From NCBI GenBank assembly GCA_947623745.1, contig CANQHN010000005.1, positions 1-64,000 on the forward strand: a stretch of DNA of 64,000 nt, given 5' to 3'. Both the position numbers and the translations under genes were made by a program. Origin of the DNA: an uncultured Oscillospiraceae bacterium. Lineage in GTDB: Bacteria; Bacillota; Clostridia; Oscillospirales; Oscillospiraceae. Shown here piece after piece: positions 53,018-61,761 of the stretch. The stretch's first letter is position 1, and each line of letters begins with the position of its first letter. The notes under the pieces are model-generated. The model searched no databases, was not told the DNA's origin, and was given only the letters and a program-made list of their open reading frames with translations.

Positions 53018-54244
53018 TCAGCCCTCGCTGCCGAACTCGTTGAAGAAGCGGTCGTGGACGGCCTGGACGGCCCGGTCGGCCTCCCGCTCGTCCACCAGGA
53101 CGGAGACCTTGATCTCACTGGTGGAGATCATGTTGATGTTGATGCCGGCGGAGAACAGGGCCTCGAACATCTTGCAGGCCACGCCGGCGTTGTTGACCAT
53201 GCCGGCGCCCACGATGGAGATCTTGGCGATGTGAGTGTTGACCTCCACGTTCTGGAACCCGATGGCCTGCTTGTTGTCCTCCATGACCTGGTGGGCGGCC
53301 TCGGCGTCCCCCTTGGCCACGGTGAAGCTGATATCCTTGCTGCCGTCGCGGCCGATGGACTGCAGGATGATGTCCACGTTGATGCCCCGCTTGGCCAGCA
53401 GGGAGAAGATCTTGAAGGCGATGCCGGGCTGGTCGGCCAGGCCGATCAGGGCGATGCGGGCCACGTTCTTGTCCTTGGCCACGCCGCTGACATGGGATTT
53501 TTCCATTTTGGATACGACCTCCTTAACTTTGGTACCGGGCTTGCCGGAGAAGCTGGAGAGCACCTCCAGATTGACGTTGTAGCGCTTGGCCATCTCCACC
53601 GAGCGGTTGTGGAGCACCTGGGCGCCCAGGGACGCCAGCTCCAGCATCTCATCGAAGGTGATCTCCTCCAGCTGGTGGGTGCCGGTGACGGTGCGGGGGT
53701 CGGCGGTGAACACGCCGTCCACGTCGGTGTAGATCTGGCACAGGTCGGCCCCCAGGGCGGCGGCCAGAGCCACGGCGGAGGTGTCGGAGCCGCCCCGGCC
53801 CAGGGTGGTGATGTCCTCGCTGCGGTTGATGCCCTGGAACCCGGCCACCAGCACGATCTTCTTCTTGTCCAGCTCCCGGCGGATGCGGTCGGTGCGGATG
53901 CGCTTGATGCGGGCGGCGCTGTAGTCGGAGTTGGTGTGCATCCCGGCCTGCCAGCCGGTCAGGGAGATGACGGGGTAGCCCATGGCCTGGATGGCCATGG
54001 CGCACAGGGAGATGGAGATCTGCTCGCCGGTGGACAGGAGCATGTCCATCTCCCGCTTGGAGGCGCCGGGGTTGATTTCCCGGGCCTTCTCAATCAGGTC
54101 GTCGGTGGTGTCCCCCTGGGCGGAGAGCACCGCCACCACGCTGTTTCCGGCGCGGTAGGCGCCGATGATGATCCGGGCCACGTTGCGCAGGCGGTCCGCG
54201 TCGGCCACCGAGGTGCCGCCGAATTTTTGTACGATGAGTGACAT
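53018..54244 (-). CDS. lysC: Aspartokinase
   Basis: A 408-residue aspartate kinase, first step of lysine, threonine and methionine synthesis. Kinase motifs: VQKFGGTSVAD at the N-terminus, VAGFQGI, and TTLGRGGSDTSAVALA; two C-terminal ACT domains follow (VARIALIGLADQPGIAFKIF; AKISIVGAGMVNNAGVACKM), which mediate feedback inhibition. It is the last gene of an operon with hom and an ACT protein. Confidence 0.96.
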   Translation of the reverse strand: MSLIVQKFGGTSVADADRLRNVARIIIGAYRAGNSVVAVLSAQGDTTDDLIEKAREINPGASKREMDMLLSTGEQISISLCAMAIQAMGYPVISLTGWQAGMHTNSDYSAARIKRIRTDRIRRELDKKKIVLVAGFQGINRSEDITTLGRGGSDTSAVALAAALGADLCQIYTDVDGVFTADPRTVTGTHQLEEITFDEMLELASLGAQVLHNRSVEMAKRYNVNLEVLSSFSGKPGTKVKEVVSKMEKSHVSGVAKDKNVARIALIGLADQPGIAFKIFSLLAKRGINVDIILQSIGRDGSKDISFTVAKGDAEAAHQVMEDNKQAIGFQNVEVNTHIAKISIVGAGMVNNAGVACKMFEALFSAGININMISTSEIKVSVLVDEREADRAVQAVHDRFFNEFGSEG

Positions 54245-54340
54245 ATCTGAATTTCCCCCTAGAGGTTCCTTGATTTCATACAGACGGGCCGGGCGCGCCC
54301 TGGGCGCTCCCCGCCCGCTCTATTCTATGCCGGGCGGGGC

Positions 54341-55549
54341 TCAGAGCACCCGCAGCAGGGACTGCACGTCCAGACCGGCCAGGCGCTGGCGCACCTCGGG
54401 CTCGTGCATCTCCCGGGTGAGGAAGGCGATCTCCCCGGCGGGGGCGCCGCCCCGGGCCAGGGGCTGCAGGTCGCTGAACAGCGCCCTGGCGTCGGCCAGG
54501 GAGGCGTTGACCCGGACGTACCACCGGGAGGAGAGGATGTCGGAGGACACCACCAGGTCCGGGGAGCCGGGGCCCCACTGGTTGCGCCGGTCCTTCTTCA
54601 AATCCTTGGCGATGTCGATGATGTCGGCCACCACGGCGGAGGCGGTGGGCAGCTTGCCGGCGCCCCGGCCGTAGAACATCACGTCGCCGATGGCGTTGCC
54701 GGTGACGGCGATGGCGTTGAACACGTCCTCCACGTCGGAGAGGGGGTTGTCCCCGGGCACCAGGTGGGGGGCCACAAAGGCGCACACCTTGCCCTCCGGC
54801 TGGCGCAGGCAGCGGCCCAGCAGCTTGATCTTGTAGCCGCAGGAGTCGGCGTAGGCCACATCGGCCAGGGTGATGTCCCGGATGCCCTGGGTGGGCACCT
54901 GATCGGGGTAGACGTGCTGGCCGAAGGACAGGGCGGCCAGGATGCAGATCTTGCGGCAGGCGTCGTGGCCGTCCACGTCGGCGGAGGGGTCCCGCTCGGC
55001 GTAGCCGTTGGCCTGGGCCTCCTTGAGAGCCTGGTCGAAGGTGAGGCCGGCCTTGATCATCCGGGTGAGGATATAGTTGGTGGTGCCGTTGAGGATGCCA
55101 GTGACCTGGCTGAGCTCGTTGGCGGCCAGGCAGGAGATCAGGGGCCGCAGGATGGGGATGCCGCCGCCCACGCTGGCCTCGAACAGGTAGTTGACGCCGT
55201 TGGCCCGGGCCAGCTGGAGCAGGTCGTAGCCGTGGGTGGCCACCAGCTCCTTGTTGGAGGACACCACGCTCTTGCCCGCCTTCAGGGCCCGGGTGGTGAA
55301 GTCCAGGGCCACGGTGGCGCCACCGATGGTCTCCACCACGATGTCCACCTGGGGGTCGTTCTCGATGATCGAGAAGTCCTTGACGAAGCAGTCCTTGTAG
55401 GGGCTGTCGGGGAAGTCGCGCACATCCAGGATATATTTCAGCCGCACCAGGTCGGCCACTCGCTGGTCGATGAGTCCGCCGTTGGTGGTCAGCACCTCCG
55501 CCACGCCGGAGCCCACGGTGCCAAAACCGAGGATCGCTACATTTACCAT
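54341..55549 (-). CDS. hom: Homoserine dehydrogenase
   Basis: A 402-residue enzyme reducing aspartate semialdehyde to homoserine. NAD(P) loop VAILGFGTVGSGVAEVL; VSSNKELVA; the catalytic region includes SVGGGIPILRPL and GILNGTTNYILTRM. The C-terminal ACT-like part is present but short (ends LAGLDVQSLLRVL). ATG follows AGAGGTG. The dispersed element F lies between this gene and the upstream ACT gene. Confidence 0.96.
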   Translation of the reverse strand: MVNVAILGFGTVGSGVAEVLTTNGGLIDQRVADLVRLKYILDVRDFPDSPYKDCFVKDFSIIENDPQVDIVVETIGGATVALDFTTRALKAGKSVVSSNKELVATHGYDLLQLARANGVNYLFEASVGGGIPILRPLISCLAANELSQVTGILNGTTNYILTRMIKAGLTFDQALKEAQANGYAERDPSADVDGHDACRKICILAALSFGQHVYPDQVPTQGIRDITLADVAYADSCGYKIKLLGRCLRQPEGKVCAFVAPHLVPGDNPLSDVEDVFNAIAVTGNAIGDVMFYGRGAGKLPTASAVVADIIDIAKDLKKDRRNQWGPGSPDLVVSSDILSSRWYVRVNASLADARALFSDLQPLARGGAPAGEIAFLTREMHEPEVRQRLAGLDVQSLLRVL

Positions 55550-55602
55550 ATTGATTCACCTCTTGTTTGTGTTTGGTTGCTTCATTTTCAGCTTCCGCAC
55601 GG

Positions 55603-55834
55603 CGCCTGTTCGCCACGCGCGGTTTTCGTCCTCACAAGCTCTGTATCTCTCGCACCGGCCTTCCGGCCAGCGCTCGTTCACTTCGCTGTTCGTCCTCTCC
55701 CCCAGCAAGCCTTCGGCTTGTTGGGGGTATTGGTTACGACGGCCCGGGCTGGCCTCCGGGGCCTGCGGCCCCTTCGCTCGCCCTCGCTCCGGTCCATCCG
55801 CGCGGTCTCACAACGGCTCCGCGCTTCTGGTTAT
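55603..55834 (-). repeat. Dispersed structured element, copy F (minus strand)
   Basis: Read leftward, this roughly 230-bp element starts GATAACCAGAAGCGCGGAGCCG, where TAA is the stop codon of the ACT gene, and continues with GCGCGGATGGACCGGAG, the GGGGCC-gca-GGCCCC hairpin, the AAGCC-gaa-GGCTT hairpin and GCGCTGGCC-ggaa-GGCCGGTGC. It closely matches copy C2 at 32792-33022. The gap between ACT gene and hom has no other feature. Confidence 0.85.
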
Positions 55835-56271
55835 CCGGCGAGCAGTTCGCACTTGAGCACCCCGGGGGCCTCCCGGGCGTCGTCCAGCAGGCGGTTGAGG
55901 GGCTGGAGCAGGCCGGAGGTCTCGGCGGTGATGGTAACCACCGCATGGCCGTCCACCGGCAGGTTCTGGTTGATGGTCAGGATATTGGCCCCTGTGCCGG
56001 CAAACACGTTGAGCAGGGCAGACAGGGCTCCCGGCTCGTGCCGGAGGACCACCTGGAGGGTGACGATACGGCCGTGGAGCATGTCGTTGAAGGGCCGCAC
56101 CGCGTCCTTGTACTTGTAGAAGGCGCTGCGGCTGATGCCCACCGCCTGGGCGGCGGCGTTGACGGTGGAGGCCCGGCCGGTCTCCAGCAGGCGCTTGGCC
56201 TGGACGACCTTTTGGATGATCTCAGGCATGGCCTGGGTCTCCACGATGAAATATTCCGTACTCTGGCCCAC
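55831..56271 (-). CDS. ACT domain-containing protein (PheB-like)
   Basis: A 146-residue protein: an N-terminal helical DNA-binding-like part (VNAAAQAVGISRSAFYKYKDAV) and a C-terminal ACT domain (IVTLQVVLRHEPGALSALLN, NILTINQNLPVDGHAVVTI). This is the architecture of PheB-type proteins found with hom and lysC, probably an amino-acid-sensing regulator. The GTG at 56271 is chosen because AAGGGGG is spaced seven bases before it and the length matches PheB; longer starts at 56295 or 56421 lack ribosome sites. Confidence 0.88.
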   Translation of the reverse strand: MGQSTEYFIVETQAMPEIIQKVVQAKRLLETGRASTVNAAAQAVGISRSAFYKYKDAVRPFNDMLHGRIVTLQVVLRHEPGALSALLNVFAGTGANILTINQNLPVDGHAVVTITAETSGLLQPLNRLLDDAREAPGVLKCELLAG

Positions 56272-56326
56272 GTCCCGGCCCCCTTTTGTCCGCATCACAA
56301 AGCCATTTGTTTTTGTGCCGTGGCCC

Positions 56327-56355
56327 ATTGTAACATAGCGCCAACCCAATTTCAA
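56327..56355 (-). promoter_or_regulatory. Promoter of the ACT-hom-lysC operon
   Basis: On the minus strand TTGAAA (56350-56355), 17 bp, TACAAT (56327-56332) with an extended TGT. Confidence 0.75.
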
Positions 56356-56445
56356 CGGCGGGTTTCCCGTCAAACAGAGATTTTTCCGCCGGAGGGACGG
56401 CGGGTATCTGTCATTTCTCACAGTTTCCCCGGCGGGGACAAGAGC

Positions 56446-56474
56446 GCGGCGCGCGGACAGTGTCCGCGCGCCGC
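56446..56474 (-). terminator. Hairpin after the penicillin-binding protein gene
   Basis: Perfect 14-bp GC stem GCGGCGCGCGGACA with a one-base centre; the T-tract is poor, so termination strength is uncertain. Confidence 0.5.
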
Positions 56475-56502
56475 AGAAGGATCGGGGGAAGGGGACCGCC
56501 CG

Positions 56503-59145
56503 TCAGGGCAGCGTGATGTCGGGGACCTGGGGGGTATCGCCGGGCTGCTGGGTCCCGCCGGGATCTTCGCCGCCGGGCTCTTCCGGCTGGGAGGGCTCCC
56601 CGGGTTCCTGGGGCGTGTCGCCGGGCTGAGTCGGATACACATACTCCGGCGGCTGGTAGTTGGGGTCGTCCGGGTCGTAGATGGGCTCCTCGTTTTCCGG
56701 CGTCCAGAACATATCGTGGAGGGTGCACTGGCCGAAGCCGGTGGCGGCGGAGTACAGGTAGTCGGAGTCCTTGGCCTTGGCGTATCCCAGCTCCTCCCGC
56801 TCCAGGTTCAGGTAGGACACCTCCTGCACGCTCTCCTCCGGGCACCAGGGCCCAGCCAGGTGGTAGAAGGGGGTGGGCTCGCCGTTCTCATCCAGCACCG
56901 GGTCGTCGAGGCAGATCTTCACGGTGCTCTCCACGGTGTGGACGGTGCAGTAGTCGGTGGGCACGTCCTCAGCGAACAGGGTGTCGGAGATGGTGCGGGA
57001 GCCCCGGGGATCCAGGGCGCAGTACTCGGTGGCCCGCAGGCCGCTGTCGGCGCACAGGGTCACCCCGGTCAGGCCGCCGGGCTGGGGGAACTGCTTGTCC
57101 TCCAGGTTCTCATGCAGGGGCTTCATGACCTTTTTCCACATGTCGATGGCCGGGTTGCCGGAGGCGGGGACCCGCTCGTTATAGGCGGGGTAGCCCACCC
57201 AGACGGCGGCAGTGTAGTAGGGGGTGTAGCCCACGAACCAGCGGTCGAACTTGTCGGTGGTGGTACCGGTCTTGCCGGCGATGCCCATGCCGTAGTCGAA
57301 GTTGGCCGCGGTGCCGCCGCCGACGGTGACCACGCTGTGCAGCATGGAGTTGATATAGTAGGCGGTGCTCTCCTTGACCGCCACCTCCTGGACGGAGGGG
57401 TTATCCAGGATCACGTTGCCCTCGTTGTCCTCCACCCGGGAGTAGGAGCGGGGGTTGCGGTAGACGCCGCTGTTGGGGAAGGAGGCGTAGGCGGCGGCCA
57501 TCTCCAGGGTGGAGACGCCGGCGGTCAGGCCGCCCAGGGCCAGCTGGCCGGGGCCGAAGTCGTCAGACCCGTTCCGGGGCACCTCCACCAGAGTGCTGAG
57601 GTGGAACTTGTCCCGGGCGTACTCGAAGCTCTTGGCGAAGGTGACATAGTCGCACAGGATGCGCACAGCCACCGTGTTGTAGGAGTTGGCCACCGCGTCC
57701 CGCACAGTGACCCGGCCCCGGTAGACGTTGTCCACGTTCACCGGCCAGGGGGACCCGTTGAGCATCTGGTAGGGGTAGTCGTCCTCCACGGTGGCGGGGG
57801 TAATCAGGCCCATGTCCAGCGCCGGGCCGTAGACAGACAGGGGCTTGATGGAGGAGCCGGGCTGCCGGGTGGAGGCGCTGGCCATGTTGAGCCAGCCGTT
57901 GCCCTCCTTCACGCCCAGCCGGCCGGCGATGCCCACCAGGTCGCCGGTGGTGTTGTCGATGACGGAGATGGTGGACTGGAGCTGCTGGCCGGTGGGGGAG
58001 ATATAGTTCAGGTTGCTGGTGTCGTTGTAGATGGCCTCCACCTGGGCCTGGACGGCGGGGTCCAGGCAGGTGTAGATGCGCAGGCCGCCCCGGCTGAGCA
58101 GGTCCAGCGCGCGGTCATAGGACAGGCCGTTCTTCTCCTGCAGGTCCCGCAGCACGTCGGAGCGCACCTGCTCCTCGTACCAGGAGTAGATGGTGGTGGT
58201 GTCCTCCTCCTCCTGGCCCCGCTGGAACACCAGCTGCTGGTTCACGGCCTCGTCATGCTCGGCCTGGGAGATATACCCCTGCTCCAGCATCAGGGAGAGG
58301 ATGGTCTCCTGGCGCCACTTGTTCCACTGGCGGGCGTTCCACACGGTGGTGCCGCCGGTGGTCAGCTCCCGCTCGCCCATATACTCAGAGTAGGGGCCGT
58401 AGATGGTGGGGTTGTTGGTGATGGCGATGAGGCAGGCGCACTCGGCCAGGGAGAGGTCCTCCACCGGCTTGCCGAAGTATTCATAGGAGGCGGCGCCCAC
58501 CCCCCGGCAGTTGCTGCCCAGGAAGATGTAGTTGAGGTACCACTCCATGGTGGTCTTTTTCCCGTAGGTCTTGTCGAACCACAGGGCGCGGAAGATCTCG
58601 ATGACCTTGCGCTTAACGGTGACGTCGTCGTACTCCGTGACGTTTTTCAGGGTCTGCTGGGTGATGGTGGAGCCGCCCTGAATGGACTGTCCGGTGAACA
58701 TGTGCACGATGGCCCGGCCGGTGCCCACCCAGTCCACGCCGTGGTGCTCGTTGAAGCGCTTGTCCTCCACGGCGATGGTGGCGTTGATGAGGTTCTCCGG
58801 CAGCTGGTCATAGGGCACCCAGATGCGCTCCTCGGTGGTCAGCAGGGTGACCAGCTCCCGGTCCTGATCGGACGCCTTGTCGTGGTAATACATGACGCTG
58901 TTCTCGTTGACGTCCACCGCGCCCAGGTCGATCTCCACCTGGGGCAGGATGGCGGTCTGGATATACACCGCGGCGAAGCACAGCAGCAGCGCCCCGGTGC
59001 ACAGCCCGATGAGGATGAGGGTGCCCAGCACCTTGAAAAAGCCGGCGATGATGGGGTGGCCGCGCTTTTTCTTCTTTTTGCGCGGAGCGGAGGCCGGGCG
59101 GTCCTCGTACTCGTAGTTGTTATTGTAAAGATTCCCTTCAGACAC
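56503..59145 (-). CDS. Class A penicillin-binding protein (PBP1a-like)
   Basis: An 880-residue bifunctional murein synthase. A basic N-terminus (PRKKKKKRG) and one TM helix (about 38-62) anchor a GT51 transglycosylase (TIAVEDKRFNEHHGVDWVG, GGSTITQQTLKN) and a transpeptidase with SxxK (PGSSIKPLS), SxN (ANSYNTVA) and KTG (GIAGKTGTTTDKF). The C-terminal 80 residues are Pro/Gly/Glu-rich, disordered and surface exposed. The GTG at 59145 follows GGAGG; the frame upstream to 59235 crosses the promoter. Confidence 0.95.
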   Translation of the reverse strand: MSEGNLYNNNYEYEDRPASAPRKKKKKRGHPIIAGFFKVLGTLILIGLCTGALLLCFAAVYIQTAILPQVEIDLGAVDVNENSVMYYHDKASDQDRELVTLLTTEERIWVPYDQLPENLINATIAVEDKRFNEHHGVDWVGTGRAIVHMFTGQSIQGGSTITQQTLKNVTEYDDVTVKRKVIEIFRALWFDKTYGKKTTMEWYLNYIFLGSNCRGVGAASYEYFGKPVEDLSLAECACLIAITNNPTIYGPYSEYMGERELTTGGTTVWNARQWNKWRQETILSLMLEQGYISQAEHDEAVNQQLVFQRGQEEEDTTTIYSWYEEQVRSDVLRDLQEKNGLSYDRALDLLSRGGLRIYTCLDPAVQAQVEAIYNDTSNLNYISPTGQQLQSTISVIDNTTGDLVGIAGRLGVKEGNGWLNMASASTRQPGSSIKPLSVYGPALDMGLITPATVEDDYPYQMLNGSPWPVNVDNVYRGRVTVRDAVANSYNTVAVRILCDYVTFAKSFEYARDKFHLSTLVEVPRNGSDDFGPGQLALGGLTAGVSTLEMAAAYASFPNSGVYRNPRSYSRVEDNEGNVILDNPSVQEVAVKESTAYYINSMLHSVVTVGGGTAANFDYGMGIAGKTGTTTDKFDRWFVGYTPYYTAAVWVGYPAYNERVPASGNPAIDMWKKVMKPLHENLEDKQFPQPGGLTGVTLCADSGLRATEYCALDPRGSRTISDTLFAEDVPTDYCTVHTVESTVKICLDDPVLDENGEPTPFYHLAGPWCPEESVQEVSYLNLEREELGYAKAKDSDYLYSAATGFGQCTLHDMFWTPENEEPIYDPDDPNYQPPEYVYPTQPGDTPQEPGEPSQPEEPGGEDPGGTQQPGDTPQVPDITLP

Positions 59146-59240
59146 GATGCTACCTCCGATCGGGGGCGGGAACGCCCCTGGGTGGTCCTGCTTGCGTTTG
59201 CGGTTGTGGGCGGCACAGCCACCACAATAAACCAACCTAT

Positions 59241-59268
59241 ATTATAGCAGATTATTTGCGTTTGTCCA
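59241..59268 (-). promoter_or_regulatory. PBP gene promoter
   Basis: On the minus strand TGGACA (59263-59268), 16 bp, TATAAT (59241-59246). Confidence 0.65.
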
Positions 59269-59369
59269 TCCCGGCTTTCCCGGGGAGGGTTTAATTTTTT
59301 ATGAAGGGCCGGGTGCGGCTTTGGCACAGGTGACGGATGGAGGGCCTAAAATTTGGCGCACCTGCCCTA

Positions 59370-59398
59370 TTGCTTTTTTGCGCCGTTCGGGTTACAAT
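59370..59398 (+). promoter_or_regulatory. Promoter of the DUF1292 gene
   Basis: TTGCTT (59370-59375), 17 bp, TACAAT (59393-59398), 27 bp before the GTG start. Confidence 0.65.
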
Positions 59399-59424
59399 AG
59401 GATCACCAAGAAGGAGGTGGTCCC

Positions 59425-59736
59425 GTGAGCGAGGAGTTCGGTCCTGATTTCATCACCGTCACCGATGAGGACGGCAACGAGTTCGAGCTGGAACACCTGG
59501 ACACCATGGAATATAACGGCGAGGTCTACATGGCCTTCTTCCCCGCGGTGGACGCGGATGGGGAGCAGGCCGGGGATGTGGACCTGGACGACGAGGAATA
59601 CGGCCTGATCATCATGAAGGTGATCGAGGAGGACGGCGAAGAGCTGTTCTCCACCCTGGACAGCGAGGAAGAGGAAGAAGAGGTCTACCAGCAGTTCATG
59701 GAGCGGCTGTTCGACGAGGAAGAAAACGAAGATTAA
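59425..59736 (+). CDS. DUF1292 family acidic protein
   Basis: A 103-residue very acidic protein of the DUF1292 (YrzB-like) family: FITVTDEDGNEFELEHLDTMEYNG, then EYGLIIMKVIEEDGEE, and a Glu-rich tail. Function unknown. GTG start after AAGGAGGTGG. Its transcript probably ends at a small GCCC-gggc-GGGC hairpin with TTT just after the stop (59738-59753). Confidence 0.9.
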   Translation: MSEEFGPDFITVTDEDGNEFELEHLDTMEYNGEVYMAFFPAVDADGEQAGDVDLDDEEYGLIIMKVIEEDGEELFSTLDSEEEEEEVYQQFMERLFDEEENED

Positions 59737-59835
59737 GGCCCGGGCGGGCTTTCCTGCTCGGTTCGTGATGGATCCTTTTAAACCCACATCTTTTAAACGG
59801 GACGCCCCCTCACAGCGTGGCTTGCAGGCCTCCCG

Positions 59836-59998
59836 GCCCCCTTATGAGGTCAGCTGGACGTTGGAAGCAATAAAGCGCTGTGGAGGCGACCCACCTGCTC
59901 GAAATCGTGCAGGTTTTAATCGGGTCCACACGGCCAGAGCGGGGCATATAAAGTACGCTCGGAACTGGGGCCGCGGCGCGAGCCGCGGCCCTCTTTTT
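59836..59998 (+). ncRNA. Structured non-coding RNA with 6S-like architecture (family unproven)
   Basis: The gap 59737-60161 has no gene. A folded region ends in a clear terminator (59968-59998: GGGCCGCGGC-gcga-GCCGCGGCCC then T5). Upstream are a long irregular apical hairpin (about 59877-59934: GTGGA...GACCC-ACCTGC with GCAGGT...GGGTCCAC), unpaired 5' and 3' strands, a small 3' hairpin GAGCG/CGCTC (59937-59960), and a closing pairing GGCCCC (about 59836) with GGGGCC (about 59967). Closing stem, bubble with 3' hairpin and apical stem recall 6S RNA. The 5' end is not defined and may lie nearer 59790. Confidence 0.5.
59968..59998 (+). terminator. Terminator of the structured RNA
   Basis: Perfect 10-bp stem with a GCGA tetraloop followed by TCTTTTTC. 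Confidence 0.88.
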
Positions 59999-60063
59999 CG
60001 TCCGGAACTGATGAAGAAATTGTAAAAGATGGAAAAATGCCCGCCTTTTCTCTTTTTTGCCCC

Positions 60064-60092
60064 TTGAAAGCGGGGGACAAGTCGAGTATAAT
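60064..60092 (+). promoter_or_regulatory. Promoter of the PpiC-type foldase gene
   Basis: TTGAAA (60064-60069), 17 bp, TATAAT (60087-60092). It shows that the RNA upstream is a separate transcript. Confidence 0.8.
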
Positions 60093-60161
60093 AGGCGGGT
60101 ACGCGGCCGCCCCCCGGGATCGCGGACCGCGTGTAACTCAACGAGAGGACTGAATGAAACC

Positions 60162-61706
60162 GTGAGTGCATCCAGAGAAAAACGAAACCGCCAGGGCCAG
60201 GCGGGCCAGAGCTCCAGCGAAAAGAAGCAGGAGGGGAACAACGGCCGCCTCCTCAACATTTTTTATGCAGTCATCGCTGCCGCCGTGGTCATCGCGGCCA
60301 TCGCGCTGGTGGTCTGGAACAGCAATTTCTTCCAGAACCGCTCCGCCGCCGTGACCATCAACGGGGAGAAGTTCGCCCCCGCCGACGTGCAGTTCTACTA
60401 CACCAGCGCCCGGCAGAGCGAGTATATGATGAGCATGTACGGGTACAGCACCTACGACTACGCCACCCCCGCCAAGGACCAGGTCTATAACGAGGCCGAC
60501 GGCACCACCTGGCACGACTACTTCCTGGATACGGCCATCAGCGAGCTGACCCAGGACGCCGCCCTGGCCGCCGAGGCCAAGAAGGCCGGCTACACCATGT
60601 CCGCCTCCGCCAAGGCCGATGTGGAGGATACCATGGCCTCCCTCACCAGCAGCTATATCTCCAGCGGGTACTCCTCCCTGGAGTCCTACCTCCACGCCGT
60701 CTACGGCTCCACCATGAGCGTGGCCAAATACCAGGAGATCCTGGAGCGCTCCGCCCTGGCCTACGACTACTCCAGCGCCCAGCAGGCGTCCTACACCTAT
60801 GACGACGCCGCTCTGGACAGCTACTATGAGGAGCACACCGACGATCTGGACACCGTCCAGTACTCCCAGTTCATCTTCCAGGTGAACCTGGCCACCACCG
60901 ATGAGGACGGCAACACCATCGAGCGCACCGACGAGGAGCTCTCCGACGAGATGGAGCAGGAGAAAGCCAAAGCCAAGGCCGAGGCCGAGGAGGTCCTGGC
61001 CATGCTGGAGGACGGCGAGGACGCCGAGGACATCGCCGAGAAGCTGACCGACAGCGAGTACCTCTATACCAACGATGCGTCCGCCACCCGCACCGGCGCG
61101 GCCCTCAACGCCAACTACTCCGAGTGGGCCCTGGACCCCGCCCGCAGGGACGGCGACACCACCCTGGTGGAGTACGCCGGCGGCTCCGACACCATCTACA
61201 ACTACTGCGCGGTCCGCTTTGAGGGCCGCTACCAGGATAACGCCCCCGCCGGCAACGTCCGCCACATCCTGGTGGGCGCCGGTTCCGACCCCACCGACGA
61301 GCAGTTCGAGCAGGCCAAGACGGAGGCCGAGGCCCTGCTGGAGCAGTGGAAGGCCGGCGAGGCCACCGAGGAGTCCTTCGCCGCCCTGGCCCGGGAGAAC
61401 AGCGCTGATACCGGCTCCGCCGCCAACGGCGGCCTGATCACCGGCATCACTGAGGAGAGCTCCTATGTGGACACGTTCAAGGATTGGGCCCTGGACCCCG
61501 CCCGCAAGAGCGGCGACACCGGCATCGTCCAGAACACCGGCAGCTCCATCCAGGGCTACCACGTGATGTACTTCGTCAACTCTGACCCCGCCTGGAAGAG
61601 CAGCGTCACCAGCATCCTGCGTAGCCAGGACTACCAGCAGTGGTTTTCCGCGCTGCTGGAGGGCTACACCGCGGAGAACGGCTCCGGCCTGCAGTACGTG
61701 GGATAA
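60162..61706 (+). CDS. PpiC/SurA-type peptidyl-prolyl isomerase, membrane anchored
   Basis: A 514-residue foldase. Short polar N-terminus, one TM helix (about 29-51), a SurA_N-like helical domain, and parvulin-like segments; VRHILVGAGSDPTDEQFEQAK is the classic PpiC start, followed by FAALARENSADTGSAANGG. The similar DWALDPARKSGDTGIV and EWALDPARRDGDTTLV segments suggest two parvulin-type units. The GTG at 60162 is 13 bases from GAGAGG, unusually far; a tiny ATG-AAA-CCG-TGA ORF with ideal spacing overlaps it (GTGA), suggesting stop-start coupling. Confidence 0.85.
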   Translation: MSASREKRNRQGQAGQSSSEKKQEGNNGRLLNIFYAVIAAAVVIAAIALVVWNSNFFQNRSAAVTINGEKFAPADVQFYYTSARQSEYMMSMYGYSTYDYATPAKDQVYNEADGTTWHDYFLDTAISELTQDAALAAEAKKAGYTMSASAKADVEDTMASLTSSYISSGYSSLESYLHAVYGSTMSVAKYQEILERSALAYDYSSAQQASYTYDDAALDSYYEEHTDDLDTVQYSQFIFQVNLATTDEDGNTIERTDEELSDEMEQEKAKAKAEAEEVLAMLEDGEDAEDIAEKLTDSEYLYTNDASATRTGAALNANYSEWALDPARRDGDTTLVEYAGGSDTIYNYCAVRFEGRYQDNAPAGNVRHILVGAGSDPTDEQFEQAKTEAEALLEQWKAGEATEESFAALARENSADTGSAANGGLITGITEESSYVDTFKDWALDPARKSGDTGIVQNTGSSIQGYHVMYFVNSDPAWKSSVTSILRSQDYQQWFSALLEGYTAENGSGLQYVG

Positions 61707-61720
61707 ACCATTATGTTCAA

Positions 61721-61756
61721 AAGGACCCCGGCGCTCAAATGAGCGCCGGGGTCCTT
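61721..61756. terminator. Bidirectional terminator between the foldase and lysozyme genes
   Basis: Perfect 16-bp stem AAGGACCCCGGCGCTC with an AAAT loop between convergent genes. Confidence 0.9.
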
Positions 61757-61761
61757 GTTGT

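Noticed and set aside
55567-59247. A 1226-codon plus-strand frame opposite the ACT and PBP genes
   Set aside because: Antisense shadow of the PBP gene; composition is low-complexity and it crosses the dispersed element and promoters.
59765-60025. An 86-codon frame over the structured RNA region
   Set aside because: It has no ribosome site and spans a terminator hairpin; the fold and terminator explain the region better.
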